From Rhizophagus irregularis (Eukaryota > Glomeromycota > Glomeromycetes > Glomerales > Glomeraceae): a DNA stretch of 64,000 nucleotides. The notes under the pieces are model-generated. The model did no database searches and was not told the origin of the DNA. It worked only from the letters and a program-made list of their open reading frames with translations. Below are positions 31,485 to 45,400 of the stretch, one piece after another. The position numbers were made by a program, and so were the translations under genes. Where the stretch lies: assembly GCF_026210795.1 (NCBI RefSeq), contig NC_089437.1, forward strand, positions 2,108,001-2,172,000, read 5' to 3'. Within the stretch, counting starts at the first letter, position 1. The number at the start of each line of letters is the position of its first letter.

Positions 31485-34423
31485 GTGTGCTATACTTGGT
31501 TTTTGGACAAAGTACAAGACTGGATTTTTTCAAATGTTTATTAAGAAAAATTTTACTTGGTAATGATATTCTTGCCAAAGTTAATAGATTAACTCATTCT
31601 TATTTGATATATATTCATTCATAAATATAAATTATTTCGGTTATAATGAAAAAAAAATTTTTTTTTTGATTAAATACTGGAACAAAATTAACCAATTTAA
31701 AGTATAGGATTAGAATCCTTTTATATCACTTGTAAATAGATTTTTCACATAACTTTCTTTTATTCATTTTTAATAACAATTTCATTTATTTGATAGTAAT
31801 CTGATTGTTACTATATTTTTATTTTGTTTTACTTCATACTTTATTTTACTTTTCCAATTAAAAAAAATATATATATATTTATATATAAATATATATCAGA
31901 TATATTATATAAAAAAAAAATTATTTTTATTTTTTGGAAATTACTAAATTTCACCAGTGGTACTATAAAATTTTATATTATTATATATGTAATTTTTTAT
32001 TATGTAGCCATCATAAAATTTGTTACCAATATCTGTTTTGCATTTTTATTATTTATTCTCTATTTGTTTACTGGTAATTGTTACTACTGAAAACAAATCA
32101 ATAAACTAATAATTTTAGTTAAAATTCATTTGATATTAAAAAATTTAGACTTTAGAGTTTCTATTTAAATAAAAAGTAATTTCTTATAGTAATTGAATCT
32201 GATTTTAAAGGTAGTAATATAGGATAAGTTTCAATAAAGTTTCATTATATTTTTTATTAATATTTAAAAATATATATAGAATTTCTATTATCTAAATTAA
32301 TTCAATATATATTTTTTTAATAATGAAAATCTGGTTATTAAAATTTAAAATATATAATATATCTATATAATAAAAATATTAAAATATCCAGAAATATAAA
32401 AAATAACATAATATATAAATTAAATTAACTAGAAATCACTTAATTATTATTATTGAAATTAAAATTAATCTTGTTGAATATTTTTATTTATTTAAAATAT
32501 TCTTAATTTCTTTTAATTAATTTCTTTTACATTTTAAAACTTTAAATTTATTACTTCTACTATTAATTAAAGCTTATTTAATCACAAAAAAAAATACCTA
32601 TTACTTATTAGTAAATTCATATTAATTGAAATTAATATCAATGATATTATTCAAATTAGCTTATATAATATATAATTAATTTGCATTTTTTTTTTATTTT
32701 AAACAATTGTAATCTAATTTGATTAAACGTATAAACAGTAGAATTTAAAAATAAAAATACTATTATAATGTTATAATATCTATAAATAAATTTTATATAA
32801 TTACTATATATTATATTCCAGATATTTTAAAGTTTAATCCTATATTTTTTTCTATTATACAAATTTTTACTATTGATATAAAAGGTATTTAAAACTTATA
32901 AAATAATTAAAATATTGTTATATATTACAACTAGATTATAACTAATTTCTATTCAGGGTGATTTAACAATTTTTTATCTAAAGTGATTTAATCTGATAAT
33001 TTTATATATTTTTATATAATTTACCTAGTGATATTACCTTATTGGCTAATTAATATACTAATCATTTCTTATGTTTATTTTTTTTAAATATACTCAGATA
33101 ATCTTTTTTTTTTCTTTAAGCTTTTTCACTCCTTTGCACAGTACTTAAGATATGTTTTCTTTTTTTTTTCATTTGCTTCTTGCATTTTGTTTCCTACTAA
33201 TTTTATTTTATTTTTTTAGGTTCTTTAACTCTTTTAGTTTTGCAATTAATTTTTTATTTCATTTTTATATTTCATTTCTTACATTTTGTATTTCACTCTT
33301 TTAAATCTTTCAGTTTTTCTCTACAATTACTAAAGTATGTTTTTTATTTTTTTGTTTTCGTTTATTTATTACATGTAATTTTTGTTTCTTACTAGTTCTT
33401 ACTAACTTTATTTTTTCTTTTATTTTATGGGTTTGGTTTTTACTTAGGTTCTCTGTTTATCTTATTTTTATTCCTTCTTCATTTTTTGTTTTTTTTTTCA
33501 TCTCTTTGTTTTTTTTGCTTTTTTTATTCTTTTTTCTATTTTTTCTTCATTCCTTTCATTTTTTTTTATTTCTACTTCATTTCTTTCATTTCTTTCATTT
33601 CTTTTATTTTTATTTCATTCCCGCTTTATCTTTTTTATTCCTTTACACTACCTTTTATTCTTTCTATTTCTTTTTACTCCATTTCGTCTCCCCTTCATTC
33701 TTTTCATTTTCTTCATTTCCATTTGATCTTTTTCCTTTTATTTCTTTTACTTCTCCTTTATTCCATTTCATTTTTTTCTTTAATTCCCTTTACTTCTTTT
33801 ATTTCCTTTCACTTTCTCTATTTTTTTCATTCACCCTCATTCTTTTTCTTTTTTTATTATATATTCTCTTTTCTTTATTATTATAACTCATTTTTTTTGT
33901 TATTCTTATTAAAAAATTTAGTATTTTAAATAGTATGAATTTGTTTTTTTCAATTAATGATTCATGTAATTTATTAAAAATTAATAAATTGCTATAAATT
34001 TTTAATGCAAAAATAATCTAAGTATGTTTATTATATATTTAATAAAATTTAACCAATCAAAAAATTTTTAAAAATTTACAGAGGATTTATATGCAAATTA
34101 CAAAGTGAGAAATATTAAAATTTGAATAAGTGGGTGATCTTCACTCAAAAAGAAAATTTACTTTTTTAGAAGTACTATATATCATAGAAAGATATTATAA
34201 TCTGTGATATATGGTATTTAAAATTAAATTTTATAATACTAAATACTATCTAATTGGCAATTTTTTATATAAGTTAAAATCAATACTATTAGATATATAT
34301 CAAATACTAAATATGTGTAAAATATATATATGATATATATAATAATACAATATGCAGCAATTATAAATATATTGAATACTAATATTTGTAATATAGATAT
34401 CATGTATATAATATATATATATA
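31485..34423. other. Gene-poor AT-rich region
   Basis: No gene is supported. All long open frames are Phe/Leu/Ser/Ile strings created by T-rich DNA. Confidence 0.6.
33100..33900. repeat. Pyrimidine-rich low-complexity tract
   Basis: About 800 bp is dominated by T and C on the + strand, with frequent TTTCATTTCTTT and TTTTATTTC words. The left part (33100-33480) contains spaced TTTTTTTAGGTTCTTT and CTTACTAACTTTATTTTTTC motifs. These are branch-point, polypyrimidine and AG-like signals that recall the array at 53.9-56.1 kb. The two long overlapping open frames here (33486-33929, 33506-33886) are by-products. Confidence 0.7.
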
Positions 34424-35114
34424 CAGTCAATTCTAAATATAATGAATTTTTTGTTTCAGAAAGTTTAATTATAATATATTAAACTGACTAGCTAGTTTTA
34501 TTTATAAGTAATTTAGGCCAAATTGTAATACTGGCTAAAATTATAATTTCATTTAATATAAATTTTAAAAAATTACTAGTAATTCTGTCTAGCATTATAA
34601 AATTGGTCTAAATGATTACTAAACCATTTATTATAGAAAGTATAAAGTTATTATATAGCTGATATATAGGAATTAATTAAGTTCAGTTCAGATGTATTAT
34701 ATAATGTTTTATTAGTAAAATTATTATTGCGGCAGATTTATAAAATTTGGCAAAAATCCTGCTACGCTCTCGGGAATTAAAATTGGCTTACAGAAATATT
34801 AAGCTTTTTTCCTAAAAAATGTCAAATATGACACATCTTTAACACTGAAAAAATTGGTTAAGTAATGGAAAAATTGATTAGACGCAAGATTTGGAGTATA
34901 AAAAATTTTTAGGATTCATTTTTGTCTGTTCACTAATAAATTTGGGAAATTTAATAACTAAAATATTGTCAAATATTTATTTAATTTAACATAACAGACA
35001 AATTTAGGGTATTTTATAAATCTACCGTAATATTTATAAAAAATTAGTTTTGAAAATTATAATTCAATATAATAATAAAACAAAATTCCAGTACATTATA
35101 ACTAAAATTAACTG
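34424..35114. mobile_element. Pogo-like TIR element, TA-flanked
   Basis: The left end CAGTCAATTCTAAATATAAT and the right end, read inverted, CAGTTAATTTTAGTTATAAT match with few differences. TA dinucleotides flank both ends (34422-34423, 35115-35116). The 691-bp interior has no transposase-like frame. End type agrees with the shorter element at 22019-22191. Confidence 0.75.
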
Positions 35115-35116
35115 TA

Positions 35117-36483
35117 TAATATCAGGTTATTTAGATATACAGTATATATATTTTTTTATTTATAATATAACTGGTCGAAACCCTATTTAAACATTAAACT
35201 GTACAGAAAATAAATAGATGAGAGTTCTCTACTTCCACTATGCAATAAGAATGTCTAGGTATATTTGTGTCAAATGACACTTCGCACTAAAAAGAAATAA
35301 AACAAATAACAAAAAACAAAATGAAAATATAAAGGTTAAAGCTGATAACAAAACTACCCTATAATTACTACACTCCTAAAACTAAGCCTCACTGATCATT
35401 CTATATGGAATTCCTTAAGATACTCTTAATTTTCTTAGCATTGATTTAATATCAGCTAAGCCGCCTAAATTCTTGTCAATTTTCTTGGCTCGCTTAATTT
35501 TCTTTAAAGCTCTAAATAGTTCAGATTAGTTTAGGTTGAAGAGTAATCCAGAATCAGACTAAAAAATTACTTCATTTCGGCCTGATCTGAATTATGTTAA
35601 AAAGATAACCCAAAATTGGATAGAATCAAGACCAGTTATTTAATTTGGTTTGAATTCAGTCTATAACAAAAAATGAAATTCTAATTGGCTGTTATAATAT
35701 TACATGTCCAAAATTAAAATTTTTACCAAAATTATAACTGTATTCTAATTCCATAATTCTGGCTCTGTAATGAACTACCTGATATGTGTAGCTTTGATTT
35801 AAGCCTATATTTGTTTTGTGTAATGTATATACTATATAAGGAAATTATACGTCTTTACGCACTAATATTACATAAAATGAACATGCATTTAAACAAAACT
35901 ACACATGCAAGAAGCATTGCACAACCAAGAATTATAAAATTAAAATACAGGCAAATTTTTGGTCCAGTCCAATTCCAATCTGTTTAATTCAATTTAGATT
36001 AGATTTATAATCCTAGACCAGACTGAACCAGACTAAATATTTTAGTCTGGATTGAAGCATCAACCCAAATTGAACTAATTATAATTTTTGGTCTGGATTG
36101 CTGGATTAGATCCAGACCAGTTAGAGCTTTATTTTAGATCAAGGGCTTTCCAAAGAGCCTAAATTTATAAAAAACGGATAAGTGAATTCCAAGATATTTG
36201 CATTTAAGTATATTAAAAAGTTCATACCTCAACTTTAAATATAAATATCTCTAGATTTAATGATTCAATTAGTGAGCTTTTTTTTCGCCTATAAAGTTTA
36301 GAACAAAAGCTTTTTAAAAATTGACAAAATTGGGAACCTATTATAACTGTATAGTAAATAGTAATTTAGATTTATAATTTGTGTCAAAAAGATAATTTCA
36401 AAAAGCCTAAAATTACAGAAAATGGATTAGTGAATCTTGATATATTTGCATCTAAAAATGGTAATACAAACTCTGATATAAAA
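35117..36483. other. Intergenic DNA with decayed repeat motifs
   Basis: AGTCTGGATT and AATCCAGACT-type words recur in both orientations around 35990-36125, including GGTCTGGATTGCTGGATTAG. This suggests an old palindromic element whose ends are no longer clear. No gene is supported. Confidence 0.4.
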
Positions 36484-36639
36484 TACTTTACAGAAACTTC
36501 AAGATCATAGTGATGGCTTAATGTGCAATAACTGCATTATAAATACATAGTGATCACATTATGTAATTGTAAAGAAATTACATATATGCAGTTACTGCGC
36601 ATTAAGCCATTGCTATGATTTTGGAGTTTCTGTAAAGTA
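36484..36639. mobile_element. Second copy of the TACTTTACAG-ended TIR element
   Basis: The left end TACTTTACAGAAACTTCAAG and the right end GAGTTTCTGTAAAGTA are inverted copies, and inner arms (ATCATAGTGATGGCTTAATG against CATTAAGCCATTGCTATGAT) extend the stem to over 45 bp with mismatches. A further CTGTAAAGTA at 36867-36876 suggests a longer or composite form. Between them lies a second palindrome (about 36722-36774) with GATCTAGTAGTCCAATTTT and its inverse. Confidence 0.75.
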
Positions 36640-36876
36640 GTGTTTTGCACAAATCGATTTGTGATATGATGTAATTCTGATTACTCCTGAATAATAAAAA
36701 CATATTTTGCGAATAACTTTTGATCTAGTAGTCCAATTTTGATAATCATTATTAAAATTGGATCACTAGATCCTAAGATAATAATTTTTGAAGGTCAAAT
36801 TGAATCTGAATTAAATCCGAATCAAATCAAATTTCAGAAGAAAAATTTGATTCATACGGAATACTACTGTAAAGTA

Positions 36877-39800
36877 ATTATTTTTATTGTTTGAAAATAT
36901 CTATTATGATACCATCTTTTATATAATGTTTTTATTATACTTTTATAAACATTTATAGCTATTAAGACTATATAAATTTTTATTTTACTTTATATCTTAT
37001 TAAAATATACTTACTTTTTAATAATATATGTTAAAAATTTCATATATATGAGAAATGGATTTTTTATTAGTGAAATGAGTTTTTTTATATCTCTTTTATA
37101 TTTAATAATTTAAGTTTTGCAAATATAAATTTTGTTCAACTTATTATTTAGTCAAGTGATCATCAATCAGATGATTTTTTGATATTATAAAATAATTTTG
37201 AGTAACAAAAATTGTGAAAATCAATTCAATAACTTTTTAATATAAAGTAAACAAATCAGCCCATATGTACAGTTTTACAATAAATATATATCTAGTATTT
37301 TTCTTTTAAAAATCTTAAAAAAAAAACTATGTAATTTAGTAATATAAAAATTTTTCTATATAAAATTTTTTAAATATTTTTTAATAAAATTATTACAGGC
37401 AAATTTGCCTGCAATTTTACCAAATTTTGACTCTCATCTAATTTTATGAAAAATAAAGCAATTTTAATAAAATTTTTTTTTAAGATAGTTTAAATTATAT
37501 ATTGTGCAGCAATTATTATCATTTATTAATTATATATTAGAAAATTGAAAATTACCCATTGGTCAAATTTGGTATGAAAAACAACTTTTGTTAATATAAT
37601 TTTGATGTTTAAAAGTAGGATTTTGACTTTATATAAAACCTTAATAAAAATTTTATTATACATTTTAATTATATACTCATAAAAATTAATTTTTTTTATC
37701 TCTATTTTGTTTATTATAATGCAAAATTTTTATAATGAAATAAAAAGTTATAATAAATATTCAAATAGAGAAAAAATATGGTAAGAAAAGTTAGATTTTA
37801 TTATATAAAAATTTTAATACTATTTTTGCAGGTTAATTTTTCATCCAATTTTAATGATCAACTGCATATATATCTAACTCATCCAATTTATAGCTAAAAT
37901 GTAAATCAATTTGGCTGCAAAATTATGTGATGATCTGGCCAAAATTAAAGAATTTTTATAGCATCATTTATTCTAATTTAGAATTGTGGACAAATTTGCC
38001 CATAAAATGGTTTAAAGGATAAAATTATTAATGTTTTTTAAGTGAAAATAAAAAAAATGGCAGGTTATTAGTGTAATTTTATGTAAATAAATAATTATTA
38101 ATTAATTAACTATTAGTAAGATTTTATCTATATGTAAAGTCAAATTGGTTTTCTAAACCTTTTTTAAGAGTTTAGTAAAAGTTGTAGAACAGAATAAAAT
38201 ACATAATATAAATAAATTTTAAGATTTTAATATATATAAATAATGAATGTGACATGTTTAACTTTCTAAATCTTTATAAAATATAATTTGCCAAGTTTTT
38301 ATTAATGCAAAAACTTGTTTATAAGTCAATTACTTAAAAAAATAACTTTTGATAAGAAAATAATATTTTTAATATAAATAAACAAACCCTTTTTTTTTTT
38401 AATTTACCTTATAATTATATCGCTAATAAAATTTTTTATGGGTTTTTATATATAGTCAAAAAAACAATCTATCTTACATGAATATATTTATTAAATAATT
38501 TGTTATTTGTGCTTATATTACTTATATTTTGCAATTTCTACTTTTTTGATTTATTTTACTCTTTCTTTTTCTTAACTTTTGATAAAACCCTAAATATACT
38601 GATAGTAATACAGATAGGATCCCAAATATCACATATATAACTCATAACTGATCTGCATGAATTTAGCACTTTTTGCTTTTACTAAAATAGACCTAATTTG
38701 CTAAAAATTAAATTATCATATTTTAAATTTATACTAATTTGCTAAAATTCAAATCAGTAAATTTAATTGTCAATTTACTAAAATTAATAATCTTTTTTGT
38801 TTATTATCAATAAATAAATAATTAATTAATATAAATTAAACTGTTAATTTTTATAATTTATAATTAAAAATATGTAGATTATAGATAAAATAATAAATAA
38901 TAAATTAAATATAAATAATTATTAAAAAATAAAATGTTGCGAAACTAACCAAATAGCTTTTGGCCTGCATTATGCTTAATTTTGGCTGGCATTATACTTA
39001 ATTTTGGTCAAAATATAACTTAGACCTTGAAACTAATATTTTTAAAAATATTATCTATAAAAGTTAAAAAAAAGAATAAGTTAAATTTTAAAAAAAGTAT
39101 CAATTTGCTTAAATATAAAATATGACTTTGTAAAATCAACACAATTTACTAAAACTCTTAATTATGACTATTAATTAATTTTCAATTAATTTGCTTTATC
39201 TAAAATTATGAATTTAACCTAATTTTGATTGAATTTGCTAAAACTTAAATGTGAGTTATATATATGATGTTTGGAATTCTATAAACTCTTTTCCTTTTTC
39301 TTGTTTTCTTTAATATGGCACAGTACTTGTTAAATATCTTTAGTTTTTAATTGTTTATTAACTTGAAAAAAGAAAAGAAACTTATACCACTCCTTGAACT
39401 TATCACCCTTGGTTTAGCAGTTATTAATATCCAGAAATATAACAAAGTTACTCAACTATATACTAGTTTTGTTAAAACTTTTTTTAAAATTTTCTTTGAA
39501 AAATGAAAAAAAATTTTTTTAACGAGTTTTATAAGAAAAGTACTTTATGTTATTGTAGATATTAATTTCATCATAGTGTTTATCAAAGTATTTACTAATA
39601 TTCATAAATAGCACTTATTAAATACAAGATGCATTGAAAAAGTATCTATAAATGTTAAATTAAAGTATTAAAAAAATACTTAAAAAATTAATAATTAATA
39701 AATAATAAAATATTGCATTATTTAAGTATTTTATTTTTTTATTACTTAATAAATACAAATTTTTAATACTTATCAAATACTGCCATTTGATAAATATAAG

Positions 39801-40929
39801 ACTCCCATTTAGTTAAACTTCGTGATGTTATCTATTTAGCTGTGCTTATTTTAGCAATAAAAAAAGCTTTTATATTGGTTTTGAATAAACCGTATCTTTC
39901 ACTTTTTCTTTTTTAAAAGTTTTTTCTTTTTCTGAAAGTTGGCTTGGTGGAAATTTTTTACATCAAAATCACATGATCAATCAAAATTGGAAAGCTGAAA
40001 TAAGAATGAAATAATGAAATGATTGGCTATTAATCAAAATTTTTGATATGCTACCATTACGATGTTAGACCAACTGAAACCTTATGTTTACTGAATAGCA
40101 ATATTTAATAAGCATTAAAATTTTATATTTATTAAGCAATTAATGCTTAATATATTAAATAAGTACTAAATTTTAATATTTATTAACCATTTAATTTATT
40201 AAGCATTTTATTAGTATTTTAAGTAAATACTCAAATGCATTTTACCATCATACCTTATATTTTATAAGTGCTAATAATAAATATTATTAATAAATTACTT
40301 TAACTAACATCGTGATGTCAATTATTTAATGGTTAAAATTTTAACAACTTGAAGAATTCTACATTTGGCCTATGGAAAGATTAATACTAACTGAAGGTCT
40401 TATACAGGTTGGATGGAATTATAATCTTATTGGAGAATTTTTTAAGTTACAAAAATTTTTTTTTTTTGAAATTACATGTTTAGTTAACAATAATTAGTAT
40501 AGGAAATTTTAGATATAATTTTTAATTTTTTTTTTAATGAATTGTATTTAGATATTTTCCAATTTTATTTAGAATATGATAAATTTTTAATTAATACAAA
40601 TTTTATTTGTTTCTAATTCTTTAATTATAGTCTTCTTTCCTGTTTGCCCTTTTTTAGGTAAGTTTTATCCTTTTTTATATAATCCATTTGATTTAAGCAG
40701 GCAAGCTTTTAAATTTTAGTGACTCTATTAGCTAGCTTTTATAATTTAGTATTTTTGTAGTAATAAGTATTTTTGTACTGAACATGCATGTATAATCAAG
40801 TTATACTTTCATACCATTACATTAATATCAATAAAATTCTCGATTGGCTTAATGAAAAAAAAAAGATGTCCAGGGTCCTATACAGGTAGTATAGATTTCT
40901 AAAATAAATTTGAATACAGGAATTTAAAA
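36877..40929. other. Gene-poor AT-rich region
   Basis: About 4 kb without a supportable gene. TTTTGGCCTGCATTATG near 38957 repeats a motif from near 152. Oligomers of the TTTGCTAAAAxT kind recur at 38690-39250, and AATACTTAATAAATA words at 39600-40260, which suggests worn-down tandem DNA. Confidence 0.5.
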
Positions 40930-41230
40930 AAAAATGAATAATTATTTTTTGTTTTTACACCGTTTTTTATTTGATAATATTACATTTTATATAGAACTAT
41001 TAGTTAAAAAAAAAAATATCTAGATGTAGTATTTATTGAATTTTTATTTTTTACATTATTTTATATTTGATAATATTTATATATAGCAAATTTTTATTTA
41101 AAAGAAAAATATATAGATTTCATTTATGTTGTTTTATTGAATTATTTTTATGGTTTTATCATTCTGTATCTGATAGTATATACATATAGCTAATAAAAAA
41201 AGATCTATATATGTGTACTATTTGTAGCAT
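40930..41230. repeat. Degenerate tandem repeat of about 95-105 bp
   Basis: Three successive units each read roughly: TTTTTAC..TTTTTTATTTGATAATAT, then TATATAG, then AAAAAATATCTAGAT or a variant, then a TTTATTGAATT boundary. Similarity between units is modest, so the copies are old. Confidence 0.5.
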
Positions 41231-42136
41231 ACAGCCCAGAAATGAGATATAGATAGAGAAAGAAAAAAAATGTAACATTAGTAGTAAAGATAAAAAAATG
41301 AAGTCGAATAGTAAAAAATGTGTTAAGGAGAACATTGAAAAGAAAACTTTAGTAGTAAAACTAATTGGAATAAATGGAATGATTCAGTATTTTATTGGGA
41401 AGGTCATTGGGCAAATTTTTAGGTAAATCTTGACAGTCGCCTAAAAATTTTGGTTGTATTATTGTTTGTAATGGTAATATAATCATTTAGCTGTTTAGGT
41501 GACAGGTTGATTTTTTCTTCAGAGAAGTAGTCTTGTTTCATAATGCTTAGTTCTTATATATATTTTGTTTTTCTTATTTTTATAAGTTTAGTATATGTAA
41601 ATAAGCATAGTTATATTAAGATGAGATTGCATCAAATTTATATACAATATATTTTTAAAATATATTTAATTATTAATCTTAATTAGAATTGCATAAACAG
41701 ATCATATTATATTTATTATTTACTTTTAATATTAATTATTGTACTAACTACTAAAATTACCTAAAATTAATAATAACTTGAAATTTCAATTTAGCATTTA
41801 AATAAGATTTAAATTCAGCTGAAATATTAAACTTTAAAAAAAATTATAATTCTAAATCAATTTTTACAACTTTTAAAAAGTATTAAAATAAATACATACT
41901 TATAATAGTTATCTTTGCAAAGTTTATTAAATAAAAGTGCCTTATTTTAATTTATTATGCTGCCAAATAGGATCATGTTGTTTTTAACATACTGATATTT
42001 TTTAGATTGCGTAAATGATATTTTTACGCATTACGTCATATAGATTAATTATCACATGTTTACAATGCTTTTCATATGGAACATGATCTTGGACGTTTGC
42101 ATAATAAATAACACAATTATTAGGTATGGTGGTTAA
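41231..42136. other. AT-rich intergenic DNA
   Basis: No gene or repeat boundary is supported. Confidence 0.5.
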
Positions 42137-42411
42137 AATATCATCCGAACTGGTTCGGGTGATATTTCAATAACTATGATTGATTTTCACAGCTGCGCCG
42201 TGAAAATCATTGATATCCGTAAAATAAATATTACATAACTTAACACCGGCTACTTTTTATGTGAATTATTTTAACATTTTCATTTTGGACAAATTTATCT
42301 TAAACCGGGGGGTCGAGATTCTTTATCCTAAACCCCCTATATAAATAAGTTTTTTTAAAAGTAATCGACACGTGATTAATACAGTTACAAGAACCCTGAA
42401 CCCCCGGTTTA
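42137..42411. repeat. Cluster of three perfect or near-perfect hairpins
   Basis: The first hairpin has arms AAATATCATCCGAA and TTCGGGTGATATTT (about 42137-42168). The second has TGATTTTCAC and GTGAAAATCA around AGCTGCGCC (about 42180-42211). The third has AAACCGGGGGGTC at 42302-42314 and GAACCCCCGGTTT at 42398-42410, enclosing about 80 bp. The third stands out for its GC content and looks like a tiny TIR element. Confidence 0.65.
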
Positions 42412-45400
42412 TTTTTAATTTTTTTTAAGGACAACACTTTTATGTAATGGCGTTTATTTGCGAAGAAATCATGTGATTTACAAATATAACACATAATTTT
42501 TTAACGGATCAAATTTAGTAATTGATGTACAATTGTTTTGATTTCGCGTATGCGGTTTTAAATTAATAACATTATTAATATTAATCGGAATAACGCGAAA
42601 TTTTTTTTATCAAATTCCGAAAATTCCGAACGGATTAACGCATTATCTTACAGAATAATCGTTTAAAAAATTTCAAAAATATAGTAAATTTTTGAAACAC
42701 CTAAAACTAATGATCCTTATTTACGCCTATTTGATTTAGCCCAATCATCAGATATAATAATTTTTACTGGGTGAAATTCAAATAAAGTTATTCCGTTCAT
42801 TGTTATTATTTTGTTTATACTAAAAATTATTTTACGAAGAATCAATTGAATTAAAATTCCGGATAAATTTAAAATAATGAGTGAGAGTAAACAAAAATGT
42901 AAGAAAGCGTGCTTTTTAAGCTACAAAGTATTTGTATAATAGATTATCATAGATCAGTGAAGTACAAGTTTATTACTCAATTTGCATACGGGCTTAGATA
43001 TTAGAGATATGTATATATATATATATATATATATTTTTATTCACAAATGATAAAGAAAGCAGACATTGAAACTCAAAAGAGAGGCGTAAAAGTATCAATG
43101 TGAATGGATACATTGATTTTATTTTTGGTAAATTTCGTAAAGTGAGAAACGTACGATGAATTATAGGAAATTGATTTACTAATTGTTTACAGATTGATTA
43201 TTAAAGTGAATAATTAATAACGGCGTAAATAATTCTAGGTATGTAACGTTACTAGAAAGGACACGTGAATCATAACTTTGGAAATTTGGCAAAGTCATAA
43301 TTCCGGCTGAATATTTTGGGATATTAATTGATTTTGTATCACACAATGATAGTTTGCACAAACTTTACGTTATGAAACGGGAATTTATGTCAAGATTTGC
43401 GGATTGGCGTGAACATGTGACCATTATACGATAGTTTTGGTTAAATAGATTAAGAATATGGACAAGGAGTACCTTTAAGGGAACACAAGAGAGTTCGCCA
43501 CCCTTGTTTTTTTTTTGTTTCAAGCCTTTGTTGAAGATGTCAAAGTGGCTCGTAAAGTAATATAACAATATGTTTCAAATGTAAGAACGACATTATCATC
43601 TTTCCCGGTTTTATTTCACAAGTTAAAAACAATGATGCCAGTTGGCTTATTATAAGGCACGTTTTTTTTTTCCTCGTTTACGGTATATTAAAGTTTTTTT
43701 TTTAAAAAAAAAATTCCTTTTTATATACATATTTTATTTCTTTTTGCATATTTATTTACGCCATTAAAAACCTAATCAAAAAAAAACTTAACTAATCCAT
43801 AAAATGTAATGTAATGCTATGCTATGTATTTAACCGTTTGTTTTTTTGCATCGAAAAAAAAAGAAAAATTATTTTTTTTTTTTCATTTAGTTTTCTAATT
43901 GGTAAATTAGTACTGGGAATATTATTGCACTTTATTACCATGTATGTATAAACTCACTCGAATATCTAAACTATTTATTTAGTGACCCGACTTATTTCAT
44001 GCATTGTAATGATTACATATATACAATATATAATGAATATATTATTTCAAACCTCGTTCGGAATATTCGTTTTTCCCTGATTTCTTTGTATTTTTTTTGG
44101 ATGCAATTGAATAAATTTATATAAGCGAGTTTTTTTAAAATTTTACCTTCTGAGTTAAATTCTTAATAAATAATCGCTTCTTTAACTTAACATGTAATAA
44201 ACTTAACATCTTACCTTAACTGGTTAGTGTTTTTGTAAATCTTGACCAAATTTAGTTTTTTTTTTTTAGTTGTTTTTCCAAATTTGTACTTATTCGAAAA
44301 TTGGGTAATTATTGGTTTTTTTTAATCAGTAATACTGCGGTTATTAGTTTCAAGTTCAAATTTGAAATTTGAAGTTTAAACTTTTAAAACTTTAATTCAC
44401 ATGAAAAAAAGTTGATTCTCATCCTTTAGAAGAATTTTTAGAATAATATTAATATTATAATTCATTGTTATATATATTAATTAAAAATATTTTACTTTAC
44501 CATACTGCGAATGTTTCTCATTTTCTATAATGAATATAGGTAAATAAATAATCATCAAAATATTTACCTATTTTTTTTACAAACATTGCACAAAATAATT
44601 TATAATTATTTGATTACTCTTTGCTACGCTGTTACGTATACTACGTAGTATAGATTGCATCATATATCTAATATATCTAATATATCTCTCTCGTCATTTA
44701 TATATATATATTTTTTTTTATTGGTAAAATGAAATTTTTTTTTTATTTGAATTCCATTTATAGAAATATAGAAATAAGATCATCGTATTTCACATTGTCA
44801 TACAAGGAATCAAATCTAGTTAAATAAATATTGGCATATGATATTACTTTTAGGTAATTTCTTATTGACTAAACATAAACATTTACATTTTCTTTTTCTT
44901 TGGAAAGAATTTTTTTTGAGCGCGTGGTCTCTCAAAAGTAAAAAATTATAAATTATGATTTAATTTTTGGGGCAAAAGTCCGAAATTAATTTCATATGCA
45001 TATTTTAATTCTTAGACCAAGAATGTAAGTATTATGACGATTATTCGCATAAATTATACGCGCGCCACAATGAGCCACAATTTATATCGGATAATTATTA
45101 TTGATATTTATGGAAATTATAAAATTAATAACAAGTTTCTTTCGGTCCTTTCCCAGCATCATTTCGACGTGCTTGCTGTTATGTATAAGCAAGCAAGTAA
45201 ATGGTGAGAATTTCCATGGACGCCATGAGGTATTAAAACTTGTTTTTAATTATTTTAATATATGGGGTAATAGTCTAATAAATATTTTTTCTTTGCCATT
45301 CTTCCGATTTTTTCGAGGTTCGATTTTCGATTTTTTTTTTTTTTTTTTTTTTGTCCCGCTTCGGATAGGTAATCCCCTTTTTTTTTTTCAAAAATTTATT

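Noticed and set aside
33486-33929. Two overlapping long Phe/Ser-rich frames
   Set aside because: They are produced by a TC-rich tract; two frames open at once argues against coding.
35784-35987. 67-codon plus-strand frame
   Set aside because: It lies in repeat-derived DNA and shows no family motif or neighbouring exon.
42170-42215. Hairpin pair considered as a tRNA or structured RNA gene
   Set aside because: No acceptor stem, anticodon loop or TTCGA-type arm can be laid out; it fits a palindromic repeat better.
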